Of a DNA stretch of 64,000 nucleotides, positions 15,337 to 25,630 are shown piece after piece. The position numbers and the translations under genes were made by a program. The notes below the pieces were generated by a model. It was not told the origin of the DNA. It saw nothing but the letters and a program-made list of their open reading frames with translations, and searched no databases. Source of the stretch: Sinorhizobium fredii USDA 205 (GTDB lineage: Bacteria > Pseudomonadota > Alphaproteobacteria > Rhizobiales > Rhizobiaceae); NCBI RefSeq assembly GCF_001461695.1, contig NZ_AUTC01000085.1, forward strand, positions 1 through 64,000. The letters run 5' to 3'. The first letter of the stretch is position 1, and every line of letters starts with the position of its first letter.

Positions 15337-16587
15337 TCACCGAAGTCGGCTCGGCATCCTGAAATGCACCGGCGTCGACGTGCCGCACCCGCAGCAGGAA
15401 CACGGAAGGCTTGCGACGATCAGGCACGCCGCCACGGCATAAGGCGCGCCGGAGAACGAGTAACCGGCTGCAGGGCCTGTGAAGAGGGCAAAGATCTGTG
15501 TGAAGAGAAGCGGTCCGAGGATCGTCGTTATGCTCGAAATGCTGGTGAGAGCGCCTTGCAGTTCGCCTTGCGCCGAGGGCGGCACGTGGACCGACGCGAT
15601 GCTGCGCAATGGCGGATCGGCGAGACTTTCGAGCGCCGTCGCGACGATTACCGCATAAACCATCCAGCCCTGCCAGGCAGCCGCGTAGCCGGCCATGCCA
15701 AGCGCCGTAAAGACGAGACCAAGCGTCGCCGTTCTTCGCTCACCCAATTGCGACACGACGCGCGGCAGGACGACCGCCATCACCAGCGCTCCGCCAACGC
15801 CAAAGATGCCGAGTGACAGTCCGATCTGCCCTTCGCTCCAGCCGTAGCGGTAGGACGAAACGAACGACCAGACCGCCGGATAGACGGCATGGGCGAGCCA
15901 ATAGAGAAAGAAGACGAGACCCACCCAGCCGATGCCTGGATAGCTGCGCATCTGCTTCAGCGCGCCGAGCGGATTTGCCCGATGCCACTCGAAGCGGCGC
16001 CGATTTGCCGGATGAAGCGTCTCGGGCAGCATGAACAGGCCGATCGCGAAGTTGACGAAGGACAGCGCGGCGGCGCCGTAAAAGGGGACGCGCGGACCCA
16101 GTTCGCCGAGGAGACCGCCGATCACTGGACCGAGCGCGAATCCCGTGCCGAAGGCGATGCCGATCAACCCGAAGTTCCTGGCGCGGTTGCTATCGTCGCT
16201 GACGTCGGCGATGAAGGCGGAGGCAGTGCCAAAGCTCGCGCCGCTGATGCCGGCGAGAATGCGGCCGACAAACAGCATCCAATAGCTCGTCGCCAGCGCG
16301 CAGATCAGATTGTCGATCGCGAACGTCAAGACCGAGGCCAGCAGGATCGGCCGCCGTCCGAACCGGTCGCTCAAATTGCCGATCACCGGCGCAAAGAGAA
16401 ACTGCATCCCCGAATAGACGAGCAGCAGCCAGCCGCCCTCGATAGCAGCCTCGCCGACATTCGCCCCGGTCAGTTCCTGAAGATAGCTCGGCAGCACGGG
16501 CACGATGATCGCGATGCCCATGATGTCGAGAAGCAGAATCAAGAAGACGAGGAACAGGCCGCGTCGCACGAATTTCTTGTCGAGCAT
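15337..16587 (-). CDS. TetA-like MFS drug exporter, probable C-terminal frameshift
   Basis: 416 aa. It has twelve membrane segments, with the loop 2-3 motif GNLSDRFGRRP and the IMGIAIIVPVLPSYL start typical of the TetA/TCR drug:H+ antiporters. The last helix begins normally (YAVAACLIVASLP) and then turns into a Cys-rich non-membrane tail. Adding one C near 15403 restores VFLLRVRH and a tail that ends at a stop at 15287-15289. The real gene is therefore probably 15287-16587. It is a possible resistance exporter; the substrate is not predictable. Confidence 0.85.
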   Translation of the reverse strand: MLDKKFVRRGLFLVFLILLLDIMGIAIIVPVLPSYLQELTGANVGEAAIEGGWLLLVYSGMQFLFAPVIGNLSDRFGRRPILLASVLTFAIDNLICALATSYWMLFVGRILAGISGASFGTASAFIADVSDDSNRARNFGLIGIAFGTGFALGPVIGGLLGELGPRVPFYGAAALSFVNFAIGLFMLPETLHPANRRRFEWHRANPLGALKQMRSYPGIGWVGLVFFLYWLAHAVYPAVWSFVSSYRYGWSEGQIGLSLGIFGVGGALVMAVVLPRVVSQLGERRTATLGLVFTALGMAGYAAAWQGWMVYAVIVATALESLADPPLRSIASVHVPPSAQGELQGALTSISSITTILGPLLFTQIFALFTGPAAGYSFSGAPYAVAACLIVASLPCSCCGCGTSTPVHFRMPSRLR

Positions 16588-16749
16588 GAAGCTCCCCTCC
16601 CCGCTGTCCGCCGCAGCGGAGACAGAACAAGAACGACGTCACCAAATAAGGTTTATCGCATCGTCTGGACCGAAACAATGCAAGAACATTTCAAAGGTTC
16701 TTATCGGAATAATCACAATCACGAATGAGTCTCCGTGCCGCGCCTGCGT

Positions 16750-17658
16750 TCATCGCGACGACTGTCGCTGCCGTGCCTTCAGGAAATCGACGAAGGCGCA
16801 CAGCGGCGGCGGCATATGTCGCCGGCCCGCGTAATAGAGATAGGGTCCGGGGAAGCTGGTTACCCATTCTTCCAGAATAGGAACGAGGCGCCCGGCTTTG
16901 ATTTCCGGCACCAGGAATTCTTCGAAGGTCCGGATAATTCCGAGCCCGTCAACGGCAGCGCTGATCTCGAGATCGATTGTATTGGCGAGCACTGTTGCCG
17001 GCGGCGCAACGGTGATTGCCGCCTCGCCCTCGCCGAATTCCCAGGGCAATGCGATGCCGTTCTGAAACCGATGGCGGATGGTGGCGTGATCGAGGATATC
17101 GCGCGGATGCCGCGGCACGCCGCGCCGGGCAAGATAGGTGGGTGCGGCCGCCGTTATGTAGCGCTGCACCCGCGGCCCGATCGGTATGGCGATCATGTCC
17201 TTTTCGAGTCGCTCCTCGTAACGCACACCCGCATCGAAACCGGCGGCCAGAACGTCGATGAATCCGTCGTCGGCGGTAACTTCCAGGGCGATCGCCGGAT
17301 GAGCCTGGAGAAAGGGACCGACGATGGCGGGCAGGATTTCACGCGCAACGATTGTCGGCACGTTCAACCGCAAGGTTCCAGCCGGGTTGTCGCGTTCGCT
17401 GGCCGCTTGGTCGAGGGCGCCAGTGATCTCGCCGAGCGCTGGGGTCAACCGCTCGACGAGGCGCCTGCCGGCCTCCGTCACCGTGACGCTGCGCGTGGTG
17501 CGATTGAGCAGCCTGACGCCCAGCCTGGATTCGAGCCGCCGCAGCGCTTCGCTGAGTGCGGAGGCCGATACGCCCCGCTTCTTCGCGGCCGTGCGAAAAC
17601 TGCGTTCGCGCGCCACAGCTGCGAAGGCGTCGAGATCGGCAAGGGGAAGGTCGTCCAT
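16750..17658 (-). CDS. LysR family transcriptional regulator
   Basis: 302 aa. The N-terminal winged helix (residues ~1-62; LADLDAFAAVARERSF and SASALSEALRRLESRLGVRLL) is followed by a two-lobed periplasmic-binding-protein-like effector domain. It is of the CrgA/YafC-like subgroup that often sits beside oxidoreductases. It is divergent from the aldo/keto reductase gene with 113 bp between starts, so it probably controls that gene and itself. A TTATCGCAC-type dyad around 17660-17705 (GTGCGATAATCC / GGATTATCGCAC) lies in the shared promoter and is a good operator candidate. Confidence 0.9.
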   Translation of the reverse strand: MDDLPLADLDAFAAVARERSFRTAAKKRGVSASALSEALRRLESRLGVRLLNRTTRSVTVTEAGRRLVERLTPALGEITGALDQAASERDNPAGTLRLNVPTIVAREILPAIVGPFLQAHPAIALEVTADDGFIDVLAAGFDAGVRYEERLEKDMIAIPIGPRVQRYITAAAPTYLARRGVPRHPRDILDHATIRHRFQNGIALPWEFGEGEAAITVAPPATVLANTIDLEISAAVDGLGIIRTFEEFLVPEIKAGRLVPILEEWVTSFPGPYLYYAGRRHMPPPLCAFVDFLKARQRQSSR

Positions 17659-17710
17659 TGTGCGATAATCCGTACAAGCTGTCGCGTGAATACCGGATTA
17701 TCGCACAGAG
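17659..17710. promoter_or_regulatory. Candidate LysR operator in the divergent promoter
   Basis: GTGCGATAATCCGTA starts at 17660 and its inverted partner ATACCGGATTATCGCAC ends near 17706. The dyad is 12 bp per arm with ~22 bp between, and it lies directly between the divergent LysR and aldo/keto reductase genes. A long dyad in this position is typical of LysR-type binding sites. Confidence 0.55.
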
Positions 17711-17771
17711 CGACCAGGAGTAAACCTTGCAGCGACGAAACGGCCGCAAGGCCTCGCCAAGGAGAAGTGAG

Positions 17772-18770
17772 ATGCAGATAGTTTCGCTAGGCACGTCCGG
17801 CCCAGAGGTCTCGGCGATTGGCCTCGGCTGCATGGGGATGTCGGGTATGTACGGTCCGGCCGATCGGGCAGAAAGCATTGCTACTATTCATGCTGCACTC
17901 GAAGCCGGCATCACGCTGCTCGATACGGGCGACTTCTACGGCATGGGGCACAACGAAATGCTGATCCGCGAGGCGCTCACGGGCGGGCGTCGCGACAAGG
18001 TGCAACTGAGCGTCAAGTTCGGTGCGCTGCGCGATGCGGCCGGCGGCTGGTCCGGTTACGATGGACGGCCGAAGGCGGTGCGGAATTTCCTCGCCTACAG
18101 CCTTCAACGCCTCGGCGTCGACCATATCGATATCTATCGCCCCTCCCGTCTCGACCCGGATGTGCCGATCGAAGAGACGATCGGAGCAATCGCGGACATG
18201 GTGAAGGCGGGTTACGTTCGCCATATCGGCCTGTCCGAGGTCGGAGCGGAGACGATCCGCCGCGCCGCCGCCGTCCATCCCATCAGCGACCTGCAGATCG
18301 AGTATTCGCTGATCTCGCGAGGAATTGAGGACCAGATCCTCCCGACGTGCCGAGAACTCGGGATAGGCATCACCGCCTATGGCGTGCTGTCGCGCGGCCT
18401 GATCAGCGGTCACTGGCAGAAAGACGCGGCCAAAAACGGCGATTTCCGAGCCATGAGCCCCCGCTTCCAGGATGGCAATCTCGAACAGAACCTCGCTTTG
18501 GTCGAAGCGTTGAGACGCATTGCGGCCGACAGGGGCGCGACGGTGGCGCAGATCGCCATTGCCTGGGTCGCCGCTCAGGGCAGAGATATCGTGCCGCTCG
18601 TCGGTGCCCGGCGGCGCGACCGTCTTTCCGAGGCGCTTGGCTCGCAGGCGGTTCGTCTGGATGCCGGGGATCTCGCCGCAATCGAGCGCGCCGTTCCGAA
18701 GGACGCTGCCGCCGGTGCGCGCTATCCCGAGGCACAGCTTGTCCATATGGATAGCGAACGGCGGGGATAA
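17772..18770 (+). CDS. Aldo/keto reductase
   Basis: 332 aa, a TIM-barrel NADPH-dependent reductase of the YajO/Tas-like branch. Asp51 and Tyr56 (DTGDFYG) and Lys82 (SVKFG) of the catalytic tetrad are present. The usual catalytic His, in a QHR or LHR triad before VDP, is replaced by Ser125 (RPSRLDP). The ATG at 17772 is supported by AAGGAGA just upstream; the longer frame to 17727 has no such site. It is divergent from and likely regulated by the LysR protein. The substrate is unknown. Confidence 0.9.
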   Translation: MQIVSLGTSGPEVSAIGLGCMGMSGMYGPADRAESIATIHAALEAGITLLDTGDFYGMGHNEMLIREALTGGRRDKVQLSVKFGALRDAAGGWSGYDGRPKAVRNFLAYSLQRLGVDHIDIYRPSRLDPDVPIEETIGAIADMVKAGYVRHIGLSEVGAETIRRAAAVHPISDLQIEYSLISRGIEDQILPTCRELGIGITAYGVLSRGLISGHWQKDAAKNGDFRAMSPRFQDGNLEQNLALVEALRRIAADRGATVAQIAIAWVAAQGRDIVPLVGARRRDRLSEALGSQAVRLDAGDLAAIERAVPKDAAAGARYPEAQLVHMDSERRG

Positions 18771-18782
18771 CGGTGCATAACT

Positions 18783-18801
18783 GGCCGGGCTTGGCCCGGC
18801 C
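18783..18801. terminator. Hairpin between convergent genes
   Basis: GGCCGGGC (18783-18790) pairs with GCCCGGCC (18794-18801) around TTG. It lies between the convergent aldo/keto reductase and metallopeptidase genes. There is no strong U-tract on either side, so it is a modest bidirectional terminator candidate. Confidence 0.45.
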
Positions 18802-18812
18802 CGTCCGAAGTT

Positions 18813-19751
18813 TCAAACCGAACCGGAGAAGGTGTCACAGTCCGACATCCTGCCGCTGTCGAAGCCGCGCCTGAACCACTTCATCCGTTGCTCCGAGGTG
18901 CCGTGGTTGAAGCTCTCCGGCACGACATAGCCCTGCGTGCGTTTCTGCAGCGTGTCGTCACCGATCTGGGTCGCGGCATTGAGTGCCTCTTCGAGGTCGC
19001 CGCGCTCCAGCAAGCCCTTCTGTTCGGTGTATTTGCCCCAGATGCCGGCAAAGCAATCCGCCTGTAGCTCGACGCGGATCGACATCTGGTTCGCCTCGAC
19101 CTCGCTCATGCGCTGACGCATCTGATTGAATTTCGGCAGGACACCGACCAGGTTCTGAACGTGGTGGCCCACCTCGTGTGCCAGGACATAGGCTTGGGCG
19201 AAATCGCCGGCCGCCTCGAACTTCTGTGCGAGCTCCTCGAAGAAGCTCATATCGAGATAGACCTTGCGGTCGCCCGGGCAATAGAAGGGGCCTGACGCCG
19301 CCTGGGCGAACCCGCAGGCCGACTGGACGGCACCGTTGAAGAGCACCAGCTTCGGCTCCTCGTATTGTTGGCCGCCGGCCTGGAAGATGCCGTTCCAGGT
19401 GTCTTCGGTTTCCGCAAGCACGGTCGCCATGAACGACTTCATTTCCTCTTCTTCGGCCGAGCCGCGCGGCGCCTCAGAACCATCACTCTGCTCGAAGCCG
19501 GGCATGTTCACCGGGCCACCCTCGAGCACCTGGAGCATGTCGATGCCCATGGCCCGGAGGATGAAATAGAGGATGACGAGGAAGATGATCGTGCCGAAGC
19601 TCAAGCCACCGCCGGCGCGACGCATGCCGCCCCCGCCGGTCGGGATGCGGAATCCTCCGCCGCGGCCGAAGGGGCCGCCTCCAAGGCCGCCGGGGCTTGC
19701 GCCCCGCTGATCCTCGACGTTGCTGGACTGGCGGCGACCCTTCCATTCCAT
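18813..19751 (-). CDS. YpfJ-type neutral zinc metallopeptidase
   Basis: 312 aa. It has a Gly/Arg-rich cytoplasmic N-terminus, one transmembrane helix (~residues 50-68, LSFGTIIFLVILYFILRAMG), then a periplasmic domain with the zincin motif HEVGHHVQ (HEVGH at 192-196). The N-terminal start MEWKGRRQS is the family's normal one; an upstream in-frame extension to 19832 is not supported. The E. coli homologue YpfJ is of unknown role; related rhizobial proteins are annotated only as neutral zinc metallopeptidases. It is convergent with the reductase gene. Confidence 0.9.
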   Translation of the reverse strand: MEWKGRRQSSNVEDQRGASPGGLGGGPFGRGGGFRIPTGGGGMRRAGGGLSFGTIIFLVILYFILRAMGIDMLQVLEGGPVNMPGFEQSDGSEAPRGSAEEEEMKSFMATVLAETEDTWNGIFQAGGQQYEEPKLVLFNGAVQSACGFAQAASGPFYCPGDRKVYLDMSFFEELAQKFEAAGDFAQAYVLAHEVGHHVQNLVGVLPKFNQMRQRMSEVEANQMSIRVELQADCFAGIWGKYTEQKGLLERGDLEEALNAATQIGDDTLQKRTQGYVVPESFNHGTSEQRMKWFRRGFDSGRMSDCDTFSGSV

Positions 19752-20207
19752 GATCTGTCCTCCGGAGACGTCGCTTCCACCTTGGCGCGTTGAATAGTTA
19801 TATGCCCGCACGACGATCCATGTAAAACGCAATCGTCACGGGGCGGTTTCATCTGACGGGTCATTTTCTGCGGTAACTCCGACCCCTGCGCGCCTGAGCG
19901 GCGGATGACGTCGCTTTGCTTTCGCGCTCCCATTCACGAGGAGCGGCACCAAGGTGCATGGAGCGCTGGTGACCGCGCCATCCGAACAGGCCGCGGACCG
20001 CAAGCGAATATCGGTGAGCGAGGCCGCTTTGACCGATGCTTCCGAATATCTTCGCTTTATTGTCGATTCCGGAATTTTCGGGGTTTCGCTGGCAAAGACA
20101 TTTGCCTATAAGCCGCTTCTAGCCTGAAAACACCATTCATTGCGCACCCGGCCGGTGATCTCCCACCTCGGCCGGTTTTTCGCGCAACCAGAAAACGGAT
20201 GAGAACC
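19752..20207. other. Intergenic region upstream of carB
   Basis: 456 bp between divergent ypfJ-like and carB genes. Open frames here lack ribosome sites or recognisable protein. A plausible -10 element (TATAAG, ~20107) and the hairpin at 20148-20180 suggest the carB transcript starts about 90 bases upstream of its ATG. Confidence 0.45.
20148..20180 (+). promoter_or_regulatory. Terminator-like hairpin in the carB leader (possible attenuator)
   Basis: CCGGCCG (20148-20154) pairs with CGGCCGG (20169-20175), followed immediately by five T. It ends 27 bases before the carB ATG. A terminator this close to a start codon implies attenuation if the promoter lies upstream of it. Confidence 0.5.
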
Positions 20208-23200
20208 ATGCCGAAGCGCCAAGATATCAAATCGATCCTCATCATCGGCGCGGGACCGATCGTGATCGGCCAGGCATGCGAGTTCGATTACTCCGGCACC
20301 CAGGCTTGCAAGGCGCTCAAGGAGGAAGGCTATCGCGTCATCCTCGTCAACTCCAACCCGGCGACGATCATGACCGATCCTGGGCTGGCGGACGCGACCT
20401 ATGTCGAGCCGATCACGCCCGAAGTCGTCGCCAAGATCATCGCCAAGGAACGCCCCGATGCGCTGCTGCCGACCATGGGCGGCCAGACGGCATTGAACAC
20501 GGCGCTCTCCCTGCGCCGGATGGGCGTTCTCGACCGCTACAATGTCGAGATGATCGGCGCCAAGCCCGAGGCGATCGACAAGGCCGAGGACCGCGCCCTT
20601 TTCCGCGAAGCGATGGCCAAGATCGGGCTCGAAACACCCGAGTCGCGGCTGGCGAACGCCACCGACATCAAGGACCTGGACCGCAAAGCCCATGAGGCGG
20701 AACGTGCCGCGCTCAAGGCGAAATTTTCCGGTAACGACCTCGACTCGGCCCTCGACGAGCTCGAGAACAAGTGGAACCTCGGCGAAGGCGACCGCAAGCA
20801 GCGCTATGTGAACCACGCCATGGCGATCGCCGCGCAGGCGCTCGACGATGTCGGCCTGCCGGCGATCATCCGGCCGTCCTTCACGCTGGGCGGCACGGGC
20901 GGTGGCATCGCCTACAATCGGTCGGAATTCTTCGAAATTGTCGGCAGCGGTCTCGATGCGTCGCCGACGACCGAAGTCCTGATCGAGGAGTCGGTGCTCG
21001 GCTGGAAGGAATATGAAATGGAAGTCGTCCGCGACAAGGCGGACAATTGCATCATCATCTGCTCGATCGAAAACATCGACCCGATGGGCGTGCATACGGG
21101 CGATTCGATCACCGTCGCGCCGGCGCTGACGCTGACCGACAAGGAATATCAGATCATGCGCAACGCCTCGATCGCGGTCTTGCGCGAGATCGGCGTCGAA
21201 ACCGGCGGATCGAACGTGCAGTTCGCGGTCAATCCGGAAAACGGCCGCCTGGTTGTCATCGAGATGAACCCGCGCGTCTCGCGCTCTTCGGCGCTCGCTT
21301 CCAAGGCCACCGGTTTCCCGATTGCTAAGATCGCCGCCAAGCTTGCTATCGGCTATACGCTCGACGAACTGGAGAACGACATCACGGGAGGAGCCACGCC
21401 GGCCTCCTTCGAACCGTCGATCGACTATGTCGTCACCAAGATCCCGCGCTTTGCCTTCGAGAAGTTCCCCGGCGCCGAGCCGACGCTGACCACGGCAATG
21501 AAGTCGGTCGGCGAAGTCATGGCAATCGGCCGGACCTTTGCGGAATCGCTGCAGAAGGCGCTTCGGGGGCTCGAAACGGGACTGACCGGTCTCGACGAGA
21601 TCGAAGTTCCGGATTTCGACGAGAACGGCGACGGCCGCAACGCCATCCGCGCCGCGATCGGCACGCCGACCCCCGACCGGCTGCGCATGGTCGCCCAGGC
21701 GCTGCGCCTCGGCATGACAGAGGCGGAAGTGCACGAGGCCTGCAAGATCGATCCCTGGTTCATTGCCCAGCTCAAGGCAATCGTCGACATGGAGACCCGC
21801 ATCCGGGAGCACGGCCTGCCGCAGGATGCGGAAAACCTCAGAATGCTGAAAGCGATGGGCTTCTCGGATGCGCGGCTTGCGACGCTCACCGGCAAGCGCC
21901 CGAAGGAAGTGGCGGAATTGCGCAACGCGTTGAACGTCCGCCCGGTCTACAAGCGCATCGACACCTGTGCGGCCGAATTCGCCTCGCCGACCGCCTACAT
22001 GTATTCCACTTATGAGACTCCGTTCGTCGGCGCGGCCCGCTCCGAGGCACAGGTCTCCGATCGCAAGAAGGTCGTCATTTTGGGTGGTGGCCCGAACCGG
22101 ATCGGCCAGGGCATCGAGTTCGACTATTGCTGCTGCCACGCGGCCTTCGCGCTGAAGGATGCCGGCTACGAAGCGATCATGATCAACTGCAACCCGGAAA
22201 CCGTTTCGACCGACTATGATACCTCCGACCGGCTCTATTTCGAGCCGCTGACGGCGGAAGACGTGATCGAGATCATGCGCGCTGAACAGGAAAACGGCAC
22301 GCTGCACGGCGTCATCGTGCAGTTCGGCGGCCAGACGCCGCTGAAGCTTGCCGAGGCGCTCGAGAAGAACGGCATCCCGATCCTCGGCACGGCACCCGAC
22401 GCGATCGATCTTGCCGAAGACCGCGACCGTTTCCAGAAGCTGCTGATGAAGCTCGACCTCAACCAACCGCGCAACGGCATCGCCTACTCCGTCGAGCAGG
22501 CGCGCCTCGTCGCCGCCGAAATCGGCTTCCCGCTGGTCGTGCGCCCGTCCTATGTCCTCGGCGGCCGCGCCATGCAGATCATCCATTCGGAAAGCATGCT
22601 GCAGACCTACCTGCTCGATACGGTTCCGGGACTTGTGCCGGAAGACATCAAGCAGCGCTATCCGAACGACAAGACCGGCCAGATCAACACGCTGCTCGGC
22701 AAGAATCCGCTGCTCTTCGACAGCTATCTGACCAATGCGATCGAGGTGGACGTCGATTGCCTCTGCGACGGCAAGGACGTCTTCGTTTGCGGTATCATGG
22801 AGCATATCGAGGAGGCCGGCATTCACTCCGGCGACTCGGCCTGCTCGCTGCCGGTACACTCGCTCGACAAGAACCTCGTCGACGAGCTCGAGCGCCAGAC
22901 GGCGGCGCTCGCCAAGGCGCTGAACGTCGGCGGCCTGATGAACGTGCAGTTCGCCATCAAGGACGGCACGATCTACGTCCTCGAAGTCAACCCGCGCGCG
23001 TCCCGCACGGTTCCCTTCGTCGCCAAGACGATCGGCGCGCCGATTGCGAAGATCGCCGCCCGGGTGATGGCCGGGGAAAACCTGGACGATGCGATCGCCG
23101 CCTATGGCAAGAAGCCGGATCCGCGCAATCTCAAGCACATTGCCGTCAAGGAAGCCGTGTTCCCATTTGCACGCTTCCCGGGGGTCGACACCCTCCTCGG

Positions 23201-23699
23201 CCCGGAAATGCGCTCGACCGGTGAAGTGATCGGCCTCGATACGGATTATGCGCTGGCCTTCGCCAAGTCCCAACTCGGCGCCGGTGTCGACCTGCCGCGC
23301 GACGGAACGGTTTTCGTCTCGGTGCGTGACGAGGACAAGGTACGGGTGCTCCCGGCCATCCGCGTTCTCGCGGATATCGGCTTCAAGGTCGTGGCAACTG
23401 GCGGTACCGCCCGCTTCCTCGGCGAACACGGCATCACCGCCACCAAGATCAACAAGGTGCTCGAGGGGCGGCCGCACGTCGAGGACGCGATCCGCAACCG
23501 CCAGGTCCAGCTTGTCATCAACACCACGGACGGAAACAAGGCGATCTCCGACTCGAAGTCGCTCCGTCGTGCGACGCTGATGCAGAAGGTTCCCTACTAC
23601 ACGACCATGGCGGGGGCCGAGGCGGCGGCGCAGGCCATCAAGGCGCTGAAGGCCGGGAGCCTCGAGGTGCGTCCGCTGCAGAGTTATTTCGACGCTTGA
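20208..23699 (+). CDS. carB: Carbamoyl phosphate synthase large subunit
   Basis: 1163 aa. It makes carbamoyl phosphate from bicarbonate, ammonia and 2 ATP for arginine and pyrimidine synthesis. Two ATP-grasp halves are visible, each starting with a similar segment ([22 protein letters not shown] near 8-29; [21 protein letters not shown] near 625), followed by the C-terminal MGS-like allosteric domain ([25 protein letters not shown]). A longer-than-E. coli insertion near residues 150-190 is usual in Rhizobiales. The start MPKRQDIKS at 20208 is the conserved one. The small subunit carA is not in this window. Confidence 0.98.
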   Translation: MPKRQDIKSILIIGAGPIVIGQACEFDYSGTQACKALKEEGYRVILVNSNPATIMTDPGLADATYVEPITPEVVAKIIAKERPDALLPTMGGQTALNTALSLRRMGVLDRYNVEMIGAKPEAIDKAEDRALFREAMAKIGLETPESRLANATDIKDLDRKAHEAERAALKAKFSGNDLDSALDELENKWNLGEGDRKQRYVNHAMAIAAQALDDVGLPAIIRPSFTLGGTGGGIAYNRSEFFEIVGSGLDASPTTEVLIEESVLGWKEYEMEVVRDKADNCIIICSIENIDPMGVHTGDSITVAPALTLTDKEYQIMRNASIAVLREIGVETGGSNVQFAVNPENGRLVVIEMNPRVSRSSALASKATGFPIAKIAAKLAIGYTLDELENDITGGATPASFEPSIDYVVTKIPRFAFEKFPGAEPTLTTAMKSVGEVMAIGRTFAESLQKALRGLETGLTGLDEIEVPDFDENGDGRNAIRAAIGTPTPDRLRMVAQALRLGMTEAEVHEACKIDPWFIAQLKAIVDMETRIREHGLPQDAENLRMLKAMGFSDARLATLTGKRPKEVAELRNALNVRPVYKRIDTCAAEFASPTAYMYSTYETPFVGAARSEAQVSDRKKVVILGGGPNRIGQGIEFDYCCCHAAFALKDAGYEAIMINCNPETVSTDYDTSDRLYFEPLTAEDVIEIMRAEQENGTLHGVIVQFGGQTPLKLAEALEKNGIPILGTAPDAIDLAEDRDRFQKLLMKLDLNQPRNGIAYSVEQARLVAAEIGFPLVVRPSYVLGGRAMQIIHSESMLQTYLLDTVPGLVPEDIKQRYPNDKTGQINTLLGKNPLLFDSYLTNAIEVDVDCLCDGKDVFVCGIMEHIEEAGIHSGDSACSLPVHSLDKNLVDELERQTAALAKALNVGGLMNVQFAIKDGTIYVLEVNPRASRTVPFVAKTIGAPIAKIAARVMAGENLDDAIAAYGKKPDPRNLKHIAVKEAVFPFARFPGVDTLLGPEMRSTGEVIGLDTDYALAFAKSQLGAGVDLPRDGTVFVSVRDEDKVRVLPAIRVLADIGFKVVATGGTARFLGEHGITATKINKVLEGRPHVEDAIRNRQVQLVINTTDGNKAISDSKSLRRATLMQKVPYYTTMAGAEAAAQAIKALKAGSLEVRPLQSYFDA

Positions 23700-23862
23700 C
23701 GGAAAGACTTGGCGTCCCCGGAATTCGCGGGTACGCCACCGCACGCTCCTGAATACAAACTGAACGTCTGGTTCAGGCCTCATTCGGGTACGGCGTGGTT
23801 TTCTGGCCCCATGAGCAGCGAAGCCGACGTCAACCGGCAACGCGCAGGACTGGGGCAACGAC

Positions 23863-24174
23863 GTGCGGCACTATTTCTTCGATCTCCACTGGGATGACGA
23901 AAGCTTCATCGACGAGGAGGGTATCGCCCATTTCGACGATGGTTCGGCGCTCTATTACGCCCGACGCATTGCCGACAAGATCGGCCGCGACGTCGACTAT
24001 GGATCTCTGAAAGTGGAGGTGCGATCGAGCGAGGGCAGGTTGCTGGCGACCGTTGCGCCATCCGGAGGCCGCGGCTGCGAGCAATTTGCCTTGATTGATA
24101 GGCGCCGCCCGGGCCTGTTCCGCTATCAGCGAGAGAGCGCTGTTTCCGCCGGCGGGACTGCGGCCCTTATTTGA
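23863..24174 (+). CDS. DUF6894-like small protein
   Basis: 103 aa starting with GTG. The N-terminal RHYFFDLHWDDESFIDEEG matches the short rhizobial family annotated DUF6894 (typical opening: aromatic Tyr-Phe-Phe-Asp then an acidic turn). The function is unknown; such genes are numerous in rhizobial genomes. The C-terminal ~30 residues are less typical and the last 8 bases overlap the convergent MFS gene. Confidence 0.65.
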   Translation: MRHYFFDLHWDDESFIDEEGIAHFDDGSALYYARRIADKIGRDVDYGSLKVEVRSSEGRLLATVAPSGGRGCEQFALIDRRRPGLFRYQRESAVSAGGTAALI

Positions 24175-25630
24175 ACTGCGCGGCGGGAGGCTCCTGCCGC
24201 GTCAAGCGCAGAGTTCGGATCGCGAAGAAGAGCGAAGCGGCGGCAATGACGCAGGCCAGTGCAAACACGATGAGCAGCGACGAGGACAAGGTTTGCTCGC
24301 TGACGTCCTCTTCGAAGCCGAAAGCGTTGGCGGTTACGCCGAAAAGAGCGGCGCCGATCGCGTAACCGGCCGATTGCAGCGTCGGCAGCAGCGCCGACGT
24401 CTTGTCGCGTTCCTCTCTGGTCGACACGTCCATCAGAAATTGGCTGAGTGTTCCCCAGCTGATCCCGAAGCCGCTCCCGATTGCAACCTGCCCGATGAAC
24501 ACCAGGCGGTGTTCGCCGCTGCCGACGGCGAGCGTCAGTCCGATGAGGCCGAGGCAAAGAATCAGCGGTCCCGTCCACATCAGCCGAATGCGCACCGCGT
24601 GCGAGGGCAGGCTGGCGACGAATATTGCGGTTGCACTCCAGGACATGGCCATCAACGCGCTGGAAAAGCCGGCGGCCGTCGGTCCGAAGCCCCACAGCTG
24701 CTGCATGGAATAGACGAGATAAACGGAGCCGGACGCCTGGGCGAGCGGCATCAACAGAACGACCCAGAGGCCGGTGCCGAGTGCGGTGCGGATCGAGAAT
24801 GCTCCGAACGGCAGAATGGGATGTGGCGATCTGCGATCGGATCGGATCGCAACTATGAAAACGGCGATTGCCATCATCAGCAGAACCGCCATCCGATACC
24901 CGTTGCCGGCAGTATTGGAGAGCGAGATCAACAAGACGCCGGCGCCGAAAGCGAGTAGTCGCAGCAGCGGAATTGCGCCCGCGGCTCCCTTGCCGTCCTT
25001 CGGCTGGCCGACGATCGTGATGACGAGCGCCAGGAAGACTGCCACGGCCGGTATGTTGACAAAGAAAGCGGCGCGCCACGACCAGTATTCCGTCAGCAGT
25101 CCGGAGATGAGCGGGCCGGCAAAGGCGGCAGAGGCCCAGACGATCGCTTCCGCGCCGAAGACCTTGGGAACGAGGCGCGGCGGAAAAAGCTCGGGTATCA
25201 AGGCGTAGCAAACACCGGCAATAATGCCCTCGCCCAATCCCTGCAGCAGCCTGCCGGCAAGCACTTGCGGCATGCCGGTTGCCAGGGTCGCGATGACGGT
25301 GCCCGTGGCGAAAACAAGTGCCGCGGCGATAAGCGTATTGCGCGCACCGAATCTTGCTTTCTGATTGGCGGCCAAGGCGCCGCCGATAATGGCGAAGACA
25401 AGATAGAGCGTGAAGGCCCAGGACAACAGGGCGGCGCCACCGAATTCCTCGACCGCCGTCGGCAGGGCCGTCGAAATGAAGAACTCGTTGAAGGCAAAGA
25501 GCGCGACGCCAAGGCACAATGTCACGGTTGCAGCCAGATGCTCTCTCTTTAGCAACTCGCTCCAGCGGCCCTCACCGTCCCACTGCATCGTCACGCTGGA
25601 GGTCCTCGGATTCTCTTCGGCTACACTCAT
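24167..25630 (-). CDS. MFS drug exporter, DHA2-like
   Basis: 487 aa with about fourteen hydrophobic segments. LLSWAFTLYLVFAIIGGALAA, GARNTLIAAALVFATGT and RLLQGLGEGIIAGVCYALI are the DHA2-type TM2/3 and TM4/5 signatures. It probably exports a drug or small metabolite by proton antiport. A cytoplasmic N-terminal tail of ~30 residues precedes TM1. It overlaps the DUF6894-like gene at its 3' end by 8 bp and is divergent from greA. Confidence 0.88.
   Translation of the reverse strand: MSVAEENPRTSSVTMQWDGEGRWSELLKREHLAATVTLCLGVALFAFNEFFISTALPTAVEEFGGAALLSWAFTLYLVFAIIGGALAANQKARFGARNTLIAAALVFATGTVIATLATGMPQVLAGRLLQGLGEGIIAGVCYALIPELFPPRLVPKVFGAEAIVWASAAFAGPLISGLLTEYWSWRAAFFVNIPAVAVFLALVITIVGQPKDGKGAAGAIPLLRLLAFGAGVLLISLSNTAGNGYRMAVLLMMAIAVFIVAIRSDRRSPHPILPFGAFSIRTALGTGLWVVLLMPLAQASGSVYLVYSMQQLWGFGPTAAGFSSALMAMSWSATAIFVASLPSHAVRIRLMWTGPLILCLGLIGLTLAVGSGEHRLVFIGQVAIGSGFGISWGTLSQFLMDVSTREERDKTSALLPTLQSAGYAIGAALFGVTANAFGFEEDVSEQTLSSSLLIVFALACVIAAASLFFAIRTLRLTRQEPPAAQFK

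Noticed and set aside
20106-23858. 1250-codon open frame antisense to carB
   Set aside because: It is a GC-driven shadow: compositional bias gives RR/GD/DR-rich protein without any domain, and carB is beyond doubt.
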